Shown here: positions 16,018-23,264 of the stretch, one piece after another
How positions within the stretch are numbered: position 1 is the stretch's first letter
How the letters are laid out: every line of letters starts with the position of its first letter
Assembly (NCBI GenBank): GCA_013152375.1
Contig: JAADGM010000011.1
Location: forward strand, 1 to 33,826
Length of the DNA: 33,826 nt
Direction: 5' to 3'
Origin: FCB group bacterium
Lineage (GTDB): Bacteria > Fidelibacterota > Marinisomatia > SCGC-AAA003-L08 > JACNLC01
Made by a program: the position numbers and the translations under genes
Notes under the pieces: generated by a model
What the model was told of the DNA's origin: nothing
The model's database searches: none
What the model saw: only the letters and a program-made list of their open reading frames with translations

Positions 16018-16411
16018 CGTTAACCCGGCAATCTTCCCCGAGATTAACGTTACCTTTACGAACTCCTAAGTCTTTTGAATTTGGTAGGGATAAAAGGGCC
16101 TTCGGGCCCTTTTTTATTTGGTGTATAGTTTTATCTGTATTCTGAGACTCGGAGAATGTTGTTCGGTAACTATCCGGTTCTCTGCTTTCAGATCGGCAGC
16201 GGAGCAGGATATCAGTTTACTCCGTCTATGTCCAACAATTGCGAGACTGCGTCGGATGAGACGATTTGTTTAATTCTCCGGGGGTTCGCCCTCCGGGGTA
16301 ATACCAATGTAATTAAATCTTTTTTTATCCGTCCTTAACCCCATAAATTTATTCAGGCAGACGATTACCTCGTTGATTATTATAAATGTCTTAAGCTAAC
16401 CAGAGAAACAA
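16018..16411 (+). other. Intergenic region before the DUF5706 operon
   Basis: Contents in order are the 3' end and terminator of the small exported protein (16092-16115), then about 220 bases with no credible gene. A GC-rich hairpin (16278-16296, loop TTCGC) is too far from the T run at 16320-16326 to be a normal terminator. The last 85 bases are AT-rich and should hold the promoter of the operon starting at 16412, whose ribosome-binding site is weak (AGAGAAA). Confidence 0.4.
16092..16115 (+). terminator. UUCG-capped rho-independent terminator
   Basis: AAAAGGGCC (16092-16100) and GGCCCTTTT (16105-16113) form a perfect 9-bp stem closed by the very stable tetraloop TTCG, followed by further T. 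It ends the transcript of the small exported protein. Confidence 0.92.
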
Positions 16412-16942
16412 ATGAAAATTAAACAATCAGGCAACCATCTGGACCAGATGATGCGTCAGTCCCGTGCACACCATGTACAGCTGAGTGAAATGGCAGACAG
16501 AAAAGCGAATATGCTGCTGACAATTGCCTCAGTGGTCATAACTTTGTCGGTACCGCGTCTCGTCGAACCCCAATTCATGCTTCCCGCAGTGCTGCTTATA
16601 GGGTTTTGTCTGTTAACCATCGTTTTGACCACCTATGCCGTTATGCCCAGATATTCAAAACATCTGCGTCAGCACAATTCTCCCGATGTACATGATCCCG
16701 GCTTTAATTTGCTGTTCTTCGGTGACTTCGTCCAGTTAAGCTCTGAAGAATTTGAATCAGCGATGGAAAAGGTGATGAACGACCCTTCAGCGGTCTATGA
16801 AGCCATGGTCCGGGAGTTGTATACGCTGGGTTCTTTTCTGGCGCGAAAAAAATACCGCTTTATTCGCTGGGCGTATTTGTCTTTTATCAGCGGGCTTTTT
16901 ATCAGCGGAATCGCCCTGGCCCTGATCTTGTCCCTCACCTAA
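16412..16942 (+). CDS. DUF5706-type membrane protein (Pycsar TM-effector-like)
   Basis: A 176-residue membrane protein. The N-terminus has the family pattern SRAHHVQLSEMADRKANMLL (17-36), a cytoplasmic helix running into the first span; ADxKAN is the signature of DUF5706. A second span (about 55-77) leads to YAVMPRY, a cytoplasmic loop contains FGDFVQLSSEEFESAMEKVM, and a last span (about 148-174) follows KKYRFIRWAY. DUF5706 proteins are the membrane effectors (PycTM) of Pycsar anti-phage systems, responding to cyclic pyrimidine nucleotides, but many members lie outside such systems. It is the first gene of an operon with a K+ channel, an RCK protein and an MBL-fold hydrolase. A class III cyclase is encoded convergently about 3 kb downstream. 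Direct ligand unknown. Confidence 0.75.
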   Translation: MKIKQSGNHLDQMMRQSRAHHVQLSEMADRKANMLLTIASVVITLSVPRLVEPQFMLPAVLLIGFCLLTIVLTTYAVMPRYSKHLRQHNSPDVHDPGFNLLFFGDFVQLSSEEFESAMEKVMNDPSAVYEAMVRELYTLGSFLARKKYRFIRWAYLSFISGLFISGIALALILSLT

Positions 16943-16957
16943 AAGTCGGGCACCGCG

Positions 16958-18016
16958 TTGAATACCCTGAAACAAAAATTGCCCCCGGCCATACTCTTGA
17001 TTCTTGCGGTTTTCTTGATCGGAACCCTTGGTTTTTATACACTTCTTGACCATTTGACAATTTCCGAATCTCTGTATCTTACGGTAACCACCCTCACAAC
17101 GGTCGGCTATGGTGATATCACTCCTCTCACAAGCATGCCCGCAGATGGAAATCCGAGCGTTGTTCTTGGTTTCACAATTTTCCTCATTCTCTTCGGGATG
17201 GGAGCGTTTCTTTATACGTTGGGTATTGTGACCGAATACGTGGTTTCCAGCGAACTTGGTGGTCGCGGCCGCCGGCGGAAAATGCTGAAGGCCATTGCAA
17301 ACCTACGGGGGCATTACATAGTCTGCGGTGCGGGCAGAACCGGGGCCGTCATTATCAACGAATTGATGAGCACAGGACGCCCCTTTGTAGTAATCGAGAA
17401 TTCATCAGAACGTATCAAAGCATTAAAGAAACTCTATAAAAACATCCTATGCCTTAACGGTGATGCTACGGAAGAAAGCGTTCTGGAAACCGCAGGGCTA
17501 AACTATGCGGAGGGGATTGCTCTGGCACTGCAGGAAGAAAAGGACAATCTCTATATCGTCCTTGAAATGGCGGAAATTTGCCAGCGGAATCCAAATTTCC
17601 GCATCGTGGCAAAAGTGAACAACCTTCAGGGAACCGGACCCAAACTGAAAAGTGCCGGGGCTGATGTCGTCATTTCCCCCCATGAGATCAGCGGCAAACG
17701 CATGCTGGCGGAAATGATGCGGCCCTCCGTAACTACTTTCCTGGGACAGATGCTGGAAGAATCGAATTTAGTTTACCGTTTTGATCAGGCCAAGGTGGGT
17801 ATTCAATCCCCGCTTGTGGGGATGTCCTTTGACCGGGTCAGGCAGAAGGCAGGACAGGGGTTAACAATTCTAGCCATTCGCAGGAAAGGACAGCAGGAAT
17901 TCATCATGCGGCCGGCAGATGAACATGTGCTGGCTGAAGGCGATGTCCTGATTTGCCTTGGTGATGCCGAAAATATCAGCAAACTCCGCTTACAATGCAG
18001 CCGGAACGAGAGTTGA
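16958..18016 (+). CDS. Two-TM potassium channel with RCK domain (MthK-like)
   Basis: A 352-residue K+ channel. Spans are at about 10-30 (TM1) and 68-93 (TM2, with the FGMGAF hinge near 79-84). Between them lie the pore helix and the selectivity filter TVGYGD (48-53). The cytoplasmic RCK/TrkA-N domain starts at HYIVCGAGRTG, where GAGRTG (124-129) is the nucleotide-binding glycine motif and Glu in FVVIENS is the strand-2 acidic residue. A TrkA-C lobe follows (about 270-345). The start is TTG 16958, 16 bases after the DUF5706 stop; no ATG is available near there. In MthK-type channels eight RCK domains form the gating ring. Here the extra copies may come from the next gene, whose ATG overlaps this stop (TGATG). 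Confidence 0.9.
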   Translation: MNTLKQKLPPAILLILAVFLIGTLGFYTLLDHLTISESLYLTVTTLTTVGYGDITPLTSMPADGNPSVVLGFTIFLILFGMGAFLYTLGIVTEYVVSSELGGRGRRRKMLKAIANLRGHYIVCGAGRTGAVIINELMSTGRPFVVIENSSERIKALKKLYKNILCLNGDATEESVLETAGLNYAEGIALALQEEKDNLYIVLEMAEICQRNPNFRIVAKVNNLQGTGPKLKSAGADVVISPHEISGKRMLAEMMRPSVTTFLGQMLEESNLVYRFDQAKVGIQSPLVGMSFDRVRQKAGQGLTILAIRRKGQQEFIMRPADEHVLAEGDVLICLGDAENISKLRLQCSRNES

Positions 18017-18810
18017 TGGGGACCAGGTTCAGAGATCATCTCATCATCTGCGGCATTAACCGCACTTCACTGAGTATCATCGAGGAGTTAGAAATGCTCG
18101 GGAGAACAGCAGGGGGCAACCCAAGCGATAATATTCCAGCTCCCGGGAAGGATTATATCGTAGTAGATCTGGATGAGATAATTCTTAAAAAGACGAGTGA
18201 AAAATATGATCATTTTGAGTATGTTGTCGGTGATGCTTCGGATGACCAGGTCCTGAAATCGGCGGGGATAGACAAAGCATACGGGATTTTCCCGGCACTC
18301 AACGACAATAAAGAAAATATCTTCATCACTTTCACCGCCCGCAGGCTGAATCCCCGAATTCGGATCGTTGCCCGGGGGAATGATATCGTCCACATAGGAA
18401 AGAAATTCAGACAGGCAGGTGCCGACACAATTGTTTCTCCGAATTTTATCGGCGGTATGCGGATGGTATCGGAGCTTGTCCGTCCGGATGTGGTTACTTT
18501 TCTGGATCAATTACTTAGGCAGAAAAGCAAGTATTTACGCCTGGAGGAGCTCAAAATTACCGGGAGTTCCTCTGCTGAAGGGAGAACACTCGGTGAAATC
18601 AGCTCCCTGTTTGAGAATGATCTCCAGATGATTGCGCTGAAAAAGTTCGGCTCGCACGATTATATTTACAACCCTAAAGCGGGGTCAGAACTTTCACCCG
18701 GGGATATTTTTGTCGTGTTGGGAGATATTCGGCAGATCAGGACGCTAAAAACATACCTCCGGAACAGTCAGCCCATTGAGCAGAACACCGGGGAGGGAGA
18801 GATCGAATGA
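18016..18810 (+). CDS. Soluble RCK (TrkA-N/TrkA-C) protein, partner of the upstream channel
   Basis: A 264-residue cytoplasmic protein with an RCK domain (about 5-165) and a TrkA-C lobe (about 175-255), and no membrane span. The ATG at 18016 overlaps the channel stop in a TGATG junction; a start at 17995 would overlap the channel gene by 22 bases. The glycine motif is degenerate: GINRTS (13-18) replaces GxGxxG, although the acidic YIVVDLDE of strand 2 remains. This RCK may not bind nucleotide the usual way. The most economical role is a subunit of the channel gating ring, like the free RCK domain that MthK makes from an internal start. A single channel with two RCK domains, split by a frameshift, is a less likely alternative. 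Confidence 0.85.
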   Translation: MGTRFRDHLIICGINRTSLSIIEELEMLGRTAGGNPSDNIPAPGKDYIVVDLDEIILKKTSEKYDHFEYVVGDASDDQVLKSAGIDKAYGIFPALNDNKENIFITFTARRLNPRIRIVARGNDIVHIGKKFRQAGADTIVSPNFIGGMRMVSELVRPDVVTFLDQLLRQKSKYLRLEELKITGSSSAEGRTLGEISSLFENDLQMIALKKFGSHDYIYNPKAGSELSPGDIFVVLGDIRQIRTLKTYLRNSQPIEQNTGEGEIE

Positions 18811-19631
18811 AAATAATATTTTACGGAACACGCGGTTCGATTCCAGTAGCGGACCGGGATTTCATTCAGGTCGGCGGGAATACTTCCTGCATCCTGGTAA
18901 TTTTTAAATCCGGAGAAATTGCTATTCTCGATGCCGGGACCGGGATTAGAAAACTAGGGCATGATCTGCGGACAAAAATGGCAAAAACTTACGGAGATAT
19001 TTTCATCGGACTCTCGCACACTCACTGGGATCATATCCAGGGATTCCCCTTTTTTAAGCCCGCTTATGACCCGGATCAGAAATTAATAATCTCACTCTGC
19101 GGCAGACAGAAACATGCCCGTGACTTAAGCAGTATTTTTGCAGCTCAGATGCAGCGGGACTATTTTCCCGTTTCGTTCGATAATCTGCAGGCTAACATTG
19201 TGTTTTTTGAGGCCGATACGGAAATCTATCGCACCCGGTCCGGGGCTACAATTACTGCGGCGGAACATCGCCATCCCGGTGGCGCCTGGACCTACCGTAT
19301 AGAGGAGCAGGGAAAAGTATTGATTTACTGCACCGACATCGAACACAGCGCCGGGATCGACATGAATATCGTCCGATTTTCGAGCGGTGCCGACTTGTTG
19401 ATTCACGATGCTCAATATACGTCAGAAGAACTAAAATCAAAGGCCGGCTGGGGACACAGCAGTTGGGATCAGGCCGTCGAAGTAGCTGATCTGGCAGGTG
19501 TCAAGCGGTTAGCCTTGTTTCACCACGATCCGGAACATGATGATACCTATCTGTTTGACCTTGAAAAGAAGTATCAACGTCATCACCCGCATATTTTTCT
19601 GGCCCGTGAAACCCTGTCAATCTCATTATGA
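18807..19631 (+). CDS. Metallo-beta-lactamase-fold hydrolase (PhnP/cyclic-phosphodiesterase-like)
   Basis: A 274-residue MBL-fold enzyme. It begins with IIFYGTRGSIPV and GGNTSC, typical of the RNase Z/PhnP branch, then ILDAGTGIRKLG. The metal motif is HTHWDH (71-76). Further likely ligands are His156 (RHPGGAW), Asp177 (YCTDIEH), Asp201 (LIHDAQY), His217 (GWGHSSW) and His239 or His240 (LFHHDPEHDD). Relatives cleave cyclic phosphodiesters such as phosphoribosyl 1,2-cyclic phosphate, cyclic nucleotides or RNA ends. The ATG overlaps the RCK stop by 4 bases (ATGA), so it is translationally coupled to channel components. A role in removing a cyclic nucleotide signal is attractive but unproven. Confidence 0.85.
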   Translation: MKIIFYGTRGSIPVADRDFIQVGGNTSCILVIFKSGEIAILDAGTGIRKLGHDLRTKMAKTYGDIFIGLSHTHWDHIQGFPFFKPAYDPDQKLIISLCGRQKHARDLSSIFAAQMQRDYFPVSFDNLQANIVFFEADTEIYRTRSGATITAAEHRHPGGAWTYRIEEQGKVLIYCTDIEHSAGIDMNIVRFSSGADLLIHDAQYTSEELKSKAGWGHSSWDQAVEVADLAGVKRLALFHHDPEHDDTYLFDLEKKYQRHHPHIFLARETLSISL

Positions 19632-19719
19632 TCCGCCGACTGCAGTTTACAGGCTGTCGATCATCCTTGAACGACTGGAAGTTACAAGCCGGAAGAAGAT
19701 GTGATCGGACAGAGTAAAA

Positions 19720-22383
19720 TTATTTTGTTGTTAATCTGTAAACGCCGTTCCAATTTTCAGGCGGTGGATTGCTTTTAAATTCCCGGCAGCGCTCTAAATA
19801 CAATCGGCTGGGGTTCGTCCGTCTGCCCGGATACATATCTTCCAGTCCGGCTGTAATTGTGAAAGCAGAAATTGCAGCATCCCATTTTTGTTCTCTGTAC
19901 AAGGCCAAACCCTCTTCAAATTTCGGGATAAGTGTCTGATACAATAAGGGAGTGTCGGACTTTGTTGATATCAATTCATAAACCCTGACCGGACGCTTTC
20001 TGCCAACGACTATTACCTCGTCCAATTCACGAAAAGTAAAATCATCTTTGACCGCTTCATAAGTCTTATCCGCCACCTGAATATAAACACCGTACTGTTT
20101 TGCAGAGGACTCAAGTCGTGAGGCGGTGTTCACGGCATCGCCCATCATGGTGTAATTCAGCCGCTGGGTGGAGCCCATGTTGCCCGTGACAAATCTCCCG
20201 GAATTAATGCCGATGCGATTTCGCAAGTTCCGGACGATTTCCGGCCAACGGTCTCCCTGCGACCGCCATTTCTTCCTGAGGACTTCCAGTTTTTGCTGCA
20301 TCTCCAGCGCGGTGAGACAGGCGGCATATTCATGGTTTTCAACCTTTACCGGCGCTCCGAAAAAGGCCACGATAGCATCACCGATATATTTATCGAGCGT
20401 CCCTTTGTTTTTAAGCAATATTGCCGTCATGGCCGAAAGAAATTCATTCAGCAGCTCTACCAGGTCTGTGGGTGACAGCATCTCCGAGAGAGATGAGAAA
20501 TCCTGTATATCGCTGAAAAAAGCGGTGTGATAACCTTCGTCTCCTCCCAGCCGTGGAGTCTGATGTTCAGCGTACATCCGGTCAATGAGGTCAGGAGAGA
20601 TATAAGTTCCGAAAGTATCTTTCAGAAATTGTCTGTCACGATGAGCGCTGATCAGTTTGTAGGCCAGATTCACCCCGTAGGAGATAAAGATGGTCACCAG
20701 GGGGAAAACCACCGGCAGCATTACCGACCTGCCGGACGAAGGAACATTGACACTGAGCAGTCCTGCAAATCTCTCGGGCAAAATAGTTTTTACCGCAGTC
20801 TTGAAAAGCCAGAAATAATCTGCCGTAAAACTGCCGATGGAAAAAGAAAGCCATCCGACGACCAGAAATAATACGGGTATCAACCCGGCAACCGGCTTAA
20901 AGGTACTTGTCAGTGTCAGCGTCAAAACTACAAAGCCCAGGATCAGCCCCAGCTGTAATAATCTCGATCCCGTCGGGAAAAACAAGGGGCCTAATGGCAG
21001 GCGGATTTCATTGTCATCTAAAATCTGTTGTATGGCGTTGGCATGCATTTCTACTCCCGGCGTAAATTGCTTTACCCCCCGATAACGGAAATAGGGAGAC
21101 CGTACGAAATCGTGATCTTCCGGCAGGGAGGAACCGATGAGTACAATCTTGTTCCGGAAAGGTTTCAAGCCGGGGTAATTCACGTATAGGTCCATGATAT
21201 CGCTGTCCTCCGCCCTCAAGTCGTAATCCTCCGTATCCAAAATATCGGAAAGCGGATAGCGGTTAAAGGTTTTGAAGGCTCCGGAGGGCGGACCGTAATA
21301 ATTTAACAAAAAAGCATTCTCAGATTGAAGGGTCGTGATTTTGACGGAGCCAAGGCTGAATTCTTTCGTCACCGGGTCGAAGCGCCATTCTGTGGAATCG
21401 GCTATCTGCATATACCGCAGGACCGATTCCAGACCAAAGGAATAAAAGAGTTTTTCGGGGTTTTTGCTGAAAGTCGTAAAAATAAGATATTTTCTGCTGA
21501 CGCCGTCGAAATCATCGGCGTGATCGACGATCCCGATGGAATAGGGCAGCGCCTGTGTGGGATCTCCGAAATGCAGATTAGGGGTCGGCGAAACCAGGTA
21601 ATCCGGTTGGGAGGCGCGGTTGGCCTCATACCCCCGTTTAGCTCCCAGAATAATGGCTGTCCCATGTGCGGCAGCGTACTGCATGGCTCGGAAGAACTCA
21701 GCGTCACCATCAATGACATTTTCCCGGGAGAGATTTGCGTTTTTAAATTGTTTCAAATTTGAAAGAAGATTTTGGGTTTGTGGGTCTGGACTGTCAAACA
21801 AGAGGTCAAAGGCGATGACAGAAGCGCCCGCATCCGTGAGGTTTCGTACGACCCGGCTCCAAACGGTTCCCCGGCCGTAAGGGTAAGGGTCGGGGATGAG
21901 ACGATAGGATTCATCATCGATTTCGACAAGAACCACGGCCTGTCCCGGATCCCGAATACCATTACCCCGATCCGTAAACGGTTCACCCTCTTCCCAGATA
22001 CCGTTGTTTTCTCCGGCATCTGGGGCCGTATATCCAGGATCGTCCGGACAGAGTGTATCGATTCCACAGTCTTCAAACGGCTCGTTTTCATTCCGATATT
22101 GATTGCCAATATCAGTGAATGTTTCCCCCGGGTCCCAGCGGCCGTTACGGTTGGTATCACTGAATGGTTCCGGCTTTTTTGACATAGCAGATCGTGAGCC
22201 CGGTCCTGCCAGGGGTCCCCGAAGTTTGAACCGGTAATCATACAGCGCCGCCTCGGGAGCGCGGAGGAACCCTGCGACATAGATCCCGGCAGACAAAATG
22301 AAAGCGGCCGCCGTGATTCCCAGAATTGGCAGAGCCCGTTTAATTGAGTTTTGATTGATCGTTGGTTTAGTAATGTTGATCAT
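19720..22383 (-). CDS. CHASE2-domain class III adenylate/guanylate cyclase with calcium-loop insertion
   Basis: An 887-residue membrane cyclase. One span (about 18-39) leads into a periplasmic CHASE2 sensor (about 42-465, ending KIVLIGSSLPEDHDF and GVEMHANAIQ). Two or three spans follow (about 475-525 and 556-578), then a class III cyclase domain (about 615-805). The metal aspartates are Asp625 (FFSDIQDF) and Asp669 (DKYIGDAIVAFFGAP). The base-selecting pair is Lys665 and Thr745, as in cyanobacterial adenylate cyclases, and Asn752 and Arg756 complete the site, so cAMP is the likely product. Unusually, the sensor carries acidic repeats (SDTNRNGRWDPGETFTD, 75-91, and GENNGIWEEGEPFTD, 124-138) that look like calcium loops. 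A short TPR-like tail ends the protein. It is the last gene of a six-gene operon. Confidence 0.92.
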   Translation of the reverse strand: MINITKPTINQNSIKRALPILGITAAAFILSAGIYVAGFLRAPEAALYDYRFKLRGPLAGPGSRSAMSKKPEPFSDTNRNGRWDPGETFTDIGNQYRNENEPFEDCGIDTLCPDDPGYTAPDAGENNGIWEEGEPFTDRGNGIRDPGQAVVLVEIDDESYRLIPDPYPYGRGTVWSRVVRNLTDAGASVIAFDLLFDSPDPQTQNLLSNLKQFKNANLSRENVIDGDAEFFRAMQYAAAHGTAIILGAKRGYEANRASQPDYLVSPTPNLHFGDPTQALPYSIGIVDHADDFDGVSRKYLIFTTFSKNPEKLFYSFGLESVLRYMQIADSTEWRFDPVTKEFSLGSVKITTLQSENAFLLNYYGPPSGAFKTFNRYPLSDILDTEDYDLRAEDSDIMDLYVNYPGLKPFRNKIVLIGSSLPEDHDFVRSPYFRYRGVKQFTPGVEMHANAIQQILDDNEIRLPLGPLFFPTGSRLLQLGLILGFVVLTLTLTSTFKPVAGLIPVLFLVVGWLSFSIGSFTADYFWLFKTAVKTILPERFAGLLSVNVPSSGRSVMLPVVFPLVTIFISYGVNLAYKLISAHRDRQFLKDTFGTYISPDLIDRMYAEHQTPRLGGDEGYHTAFFSDIQDFSSLSEMLSPTDLVELLNEFLSAMTAILLKNKGTLDKYIGDAIVAFFGAPVKVENHEYAACLTALEMQQKLEVLRKKWRSQGDRWPEIVRNLRNRIGINSGRFVTGNMGSTQRLNYTMMGDAVNTASRLESSAKQYGVYIQVADKTYEAVKDDFTFRELDEVIVVGRKRPVRVYELISTKSDTPLLYQTLIPKFEEGLALYREQKWDAAISAFTITAGLEDMYPGRRTNPSRLYLERCREFKSNPPPENWNGVYRLTTK

Positions 22384-22419
22384 CCGGTAAGGATTAATAT
22401 CGTAAGGAAATTCCGGCCA

Positions 22420-23154
22420 TCAGGGGATACGTGGTATGTCCGGCATCACCGAGATAATTTCATTATAAATTTCGATATTGGAACCGCTTTCGGCAGAATA
22501 ATAGATTTCTTTCCCTGCGTGTCTGGTCACGCGGAGAATAGGTGTCTGGTCAGAATTCAGAATCAGCTTAACCGGCACTCCGTCGCCGGTTATGAAGTAG
22601 CCCTTGTCGATAGCGCCCAGATTAAATCCGTTCGTTTTAGATTTAATTTCAGGCAACTGTCGAACCAATGTCAGAGATTTGATATCCGCCTTGCTGATGA
22701 TCTCACCATATAAGCCCGTGATCTCAAGATTATCGGTATGGATTAAAAGTCTGTTTTCTCGCAGCCCGACAATAAAAAGTCCGCTGATGAACACGAGCAT
22801 GAGCGCCAGGAGTACGAATGCTGCGGCCAGCTTTTTTTGCTGTGTGCCACGGACAAATTCTCTGCTCCTCCAGATGAGGTAGAGATAGGCAAGAAGAGGA
22901 TAGACCCCTAAAAAAATTCCTGTCTGTATGTCACCGTAGTACTGCTTCAGGAACAGACCTATCCCCAAAAACGAGAACCCCAGGAAAAGATGGAATTTTT
23001 TCAGCAGGGGAATATAGCGGTTCAGGTTAACTGCTTTCCGCTCATCAGCAGACAGCATGTTGTAACCCGACAGCAGATATTTTGCGTTTCGGCGGTTTAC
23101 GATGAGACCGATCAGAAGAAAAACGGCGCTCATTATAATAATCGTAGAATTCAT
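22420..23154 (-). CDS. DUF3784-like membrane protein with PH-like C-terminal domain
   Basis: A 244-residue membrane protein. The first span (about 4-19) is followed by the DUF3784 signature LLSGYNMLSADERKA and by LKKFHLFLGFSFLGIGL (second span). More spans lie at about 77-93 and 109-131. The C-terminal 105 residues form a soluble beta-rich module starting NRLLIHTDNLEITGLYG and containing ISKADIKSLTLV, the pattern of bacterial PH-like domains. The function of DUF3784/PH proteins is not known to me. It lies 36 bases before the CHASE2 cyclase gene and after the outer-membrane barrel gene, so it is probably part of the same signalling unit. Confidence 0.7.
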   Translation of the reverse strand: MNSTIIIMSAVFLLIGLIVNRRNAKYLLSGYNMLSADERKAVNLNRYIPLLKKFHLFLGFSFLGIGLFLKQYYGDIQTGIFLGVYPLLAYLYLIWRSREFVRGTQQKKLAAAFVLLALMLVFISGLFIVGLRENRLLIHTDNLEITGLYGEIISKADIKSLTLVRQLPEIKSKTNGFNLGAIDKGYFITGDGVPVKLILNSDQTPILRVTRHAGKEIYYSAESGSNIEIYNEIISVMPDIPRIP

Positions 23155-23264
23155 CCCCGGGGTCCTATTCGGAAACAGCGAAAGATATGAGCTCAGACGG
23201 TGAAAACATGCTCTGCGGAATGAAACTGATCATTCCCGTTAAAAGGAGTGAATGTGAAGATGGC

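Noticed and set aside
16278-16326. GC-rich hairpin followed by a T run as a second terminator
   Set aside because: The stem has a G-T pair and the T run begins more than 20 bases after it, too far for an intrinsic terminator.
16156-16338. 60-codon open frame before the DUF5706 gene
   Set aside because: No ribosome-binding site, irregular composition, and it spans the GC-rich hairpin. Probably chance.
16412-16942. Calling the DUF5706 locus a bona fide Pycsar defence system
   Set aside because: No stand-alone pyrimidine cyclase is adjacent. The nearby cyclase has membrane spans, a CHASE2 sensor and Lys/Thr selectors typical of adenylate cyclases, and no other defence genes are present. Kept only as a hypothesis of related signalling.
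16958-18810. Channel and RCK genes as one frameshifted gene
   Set aside because: The TGATG junction is a standard coupling arrangement, both reading frames look complete, and the second protein has its own natural start. Not excluded, but less economical.
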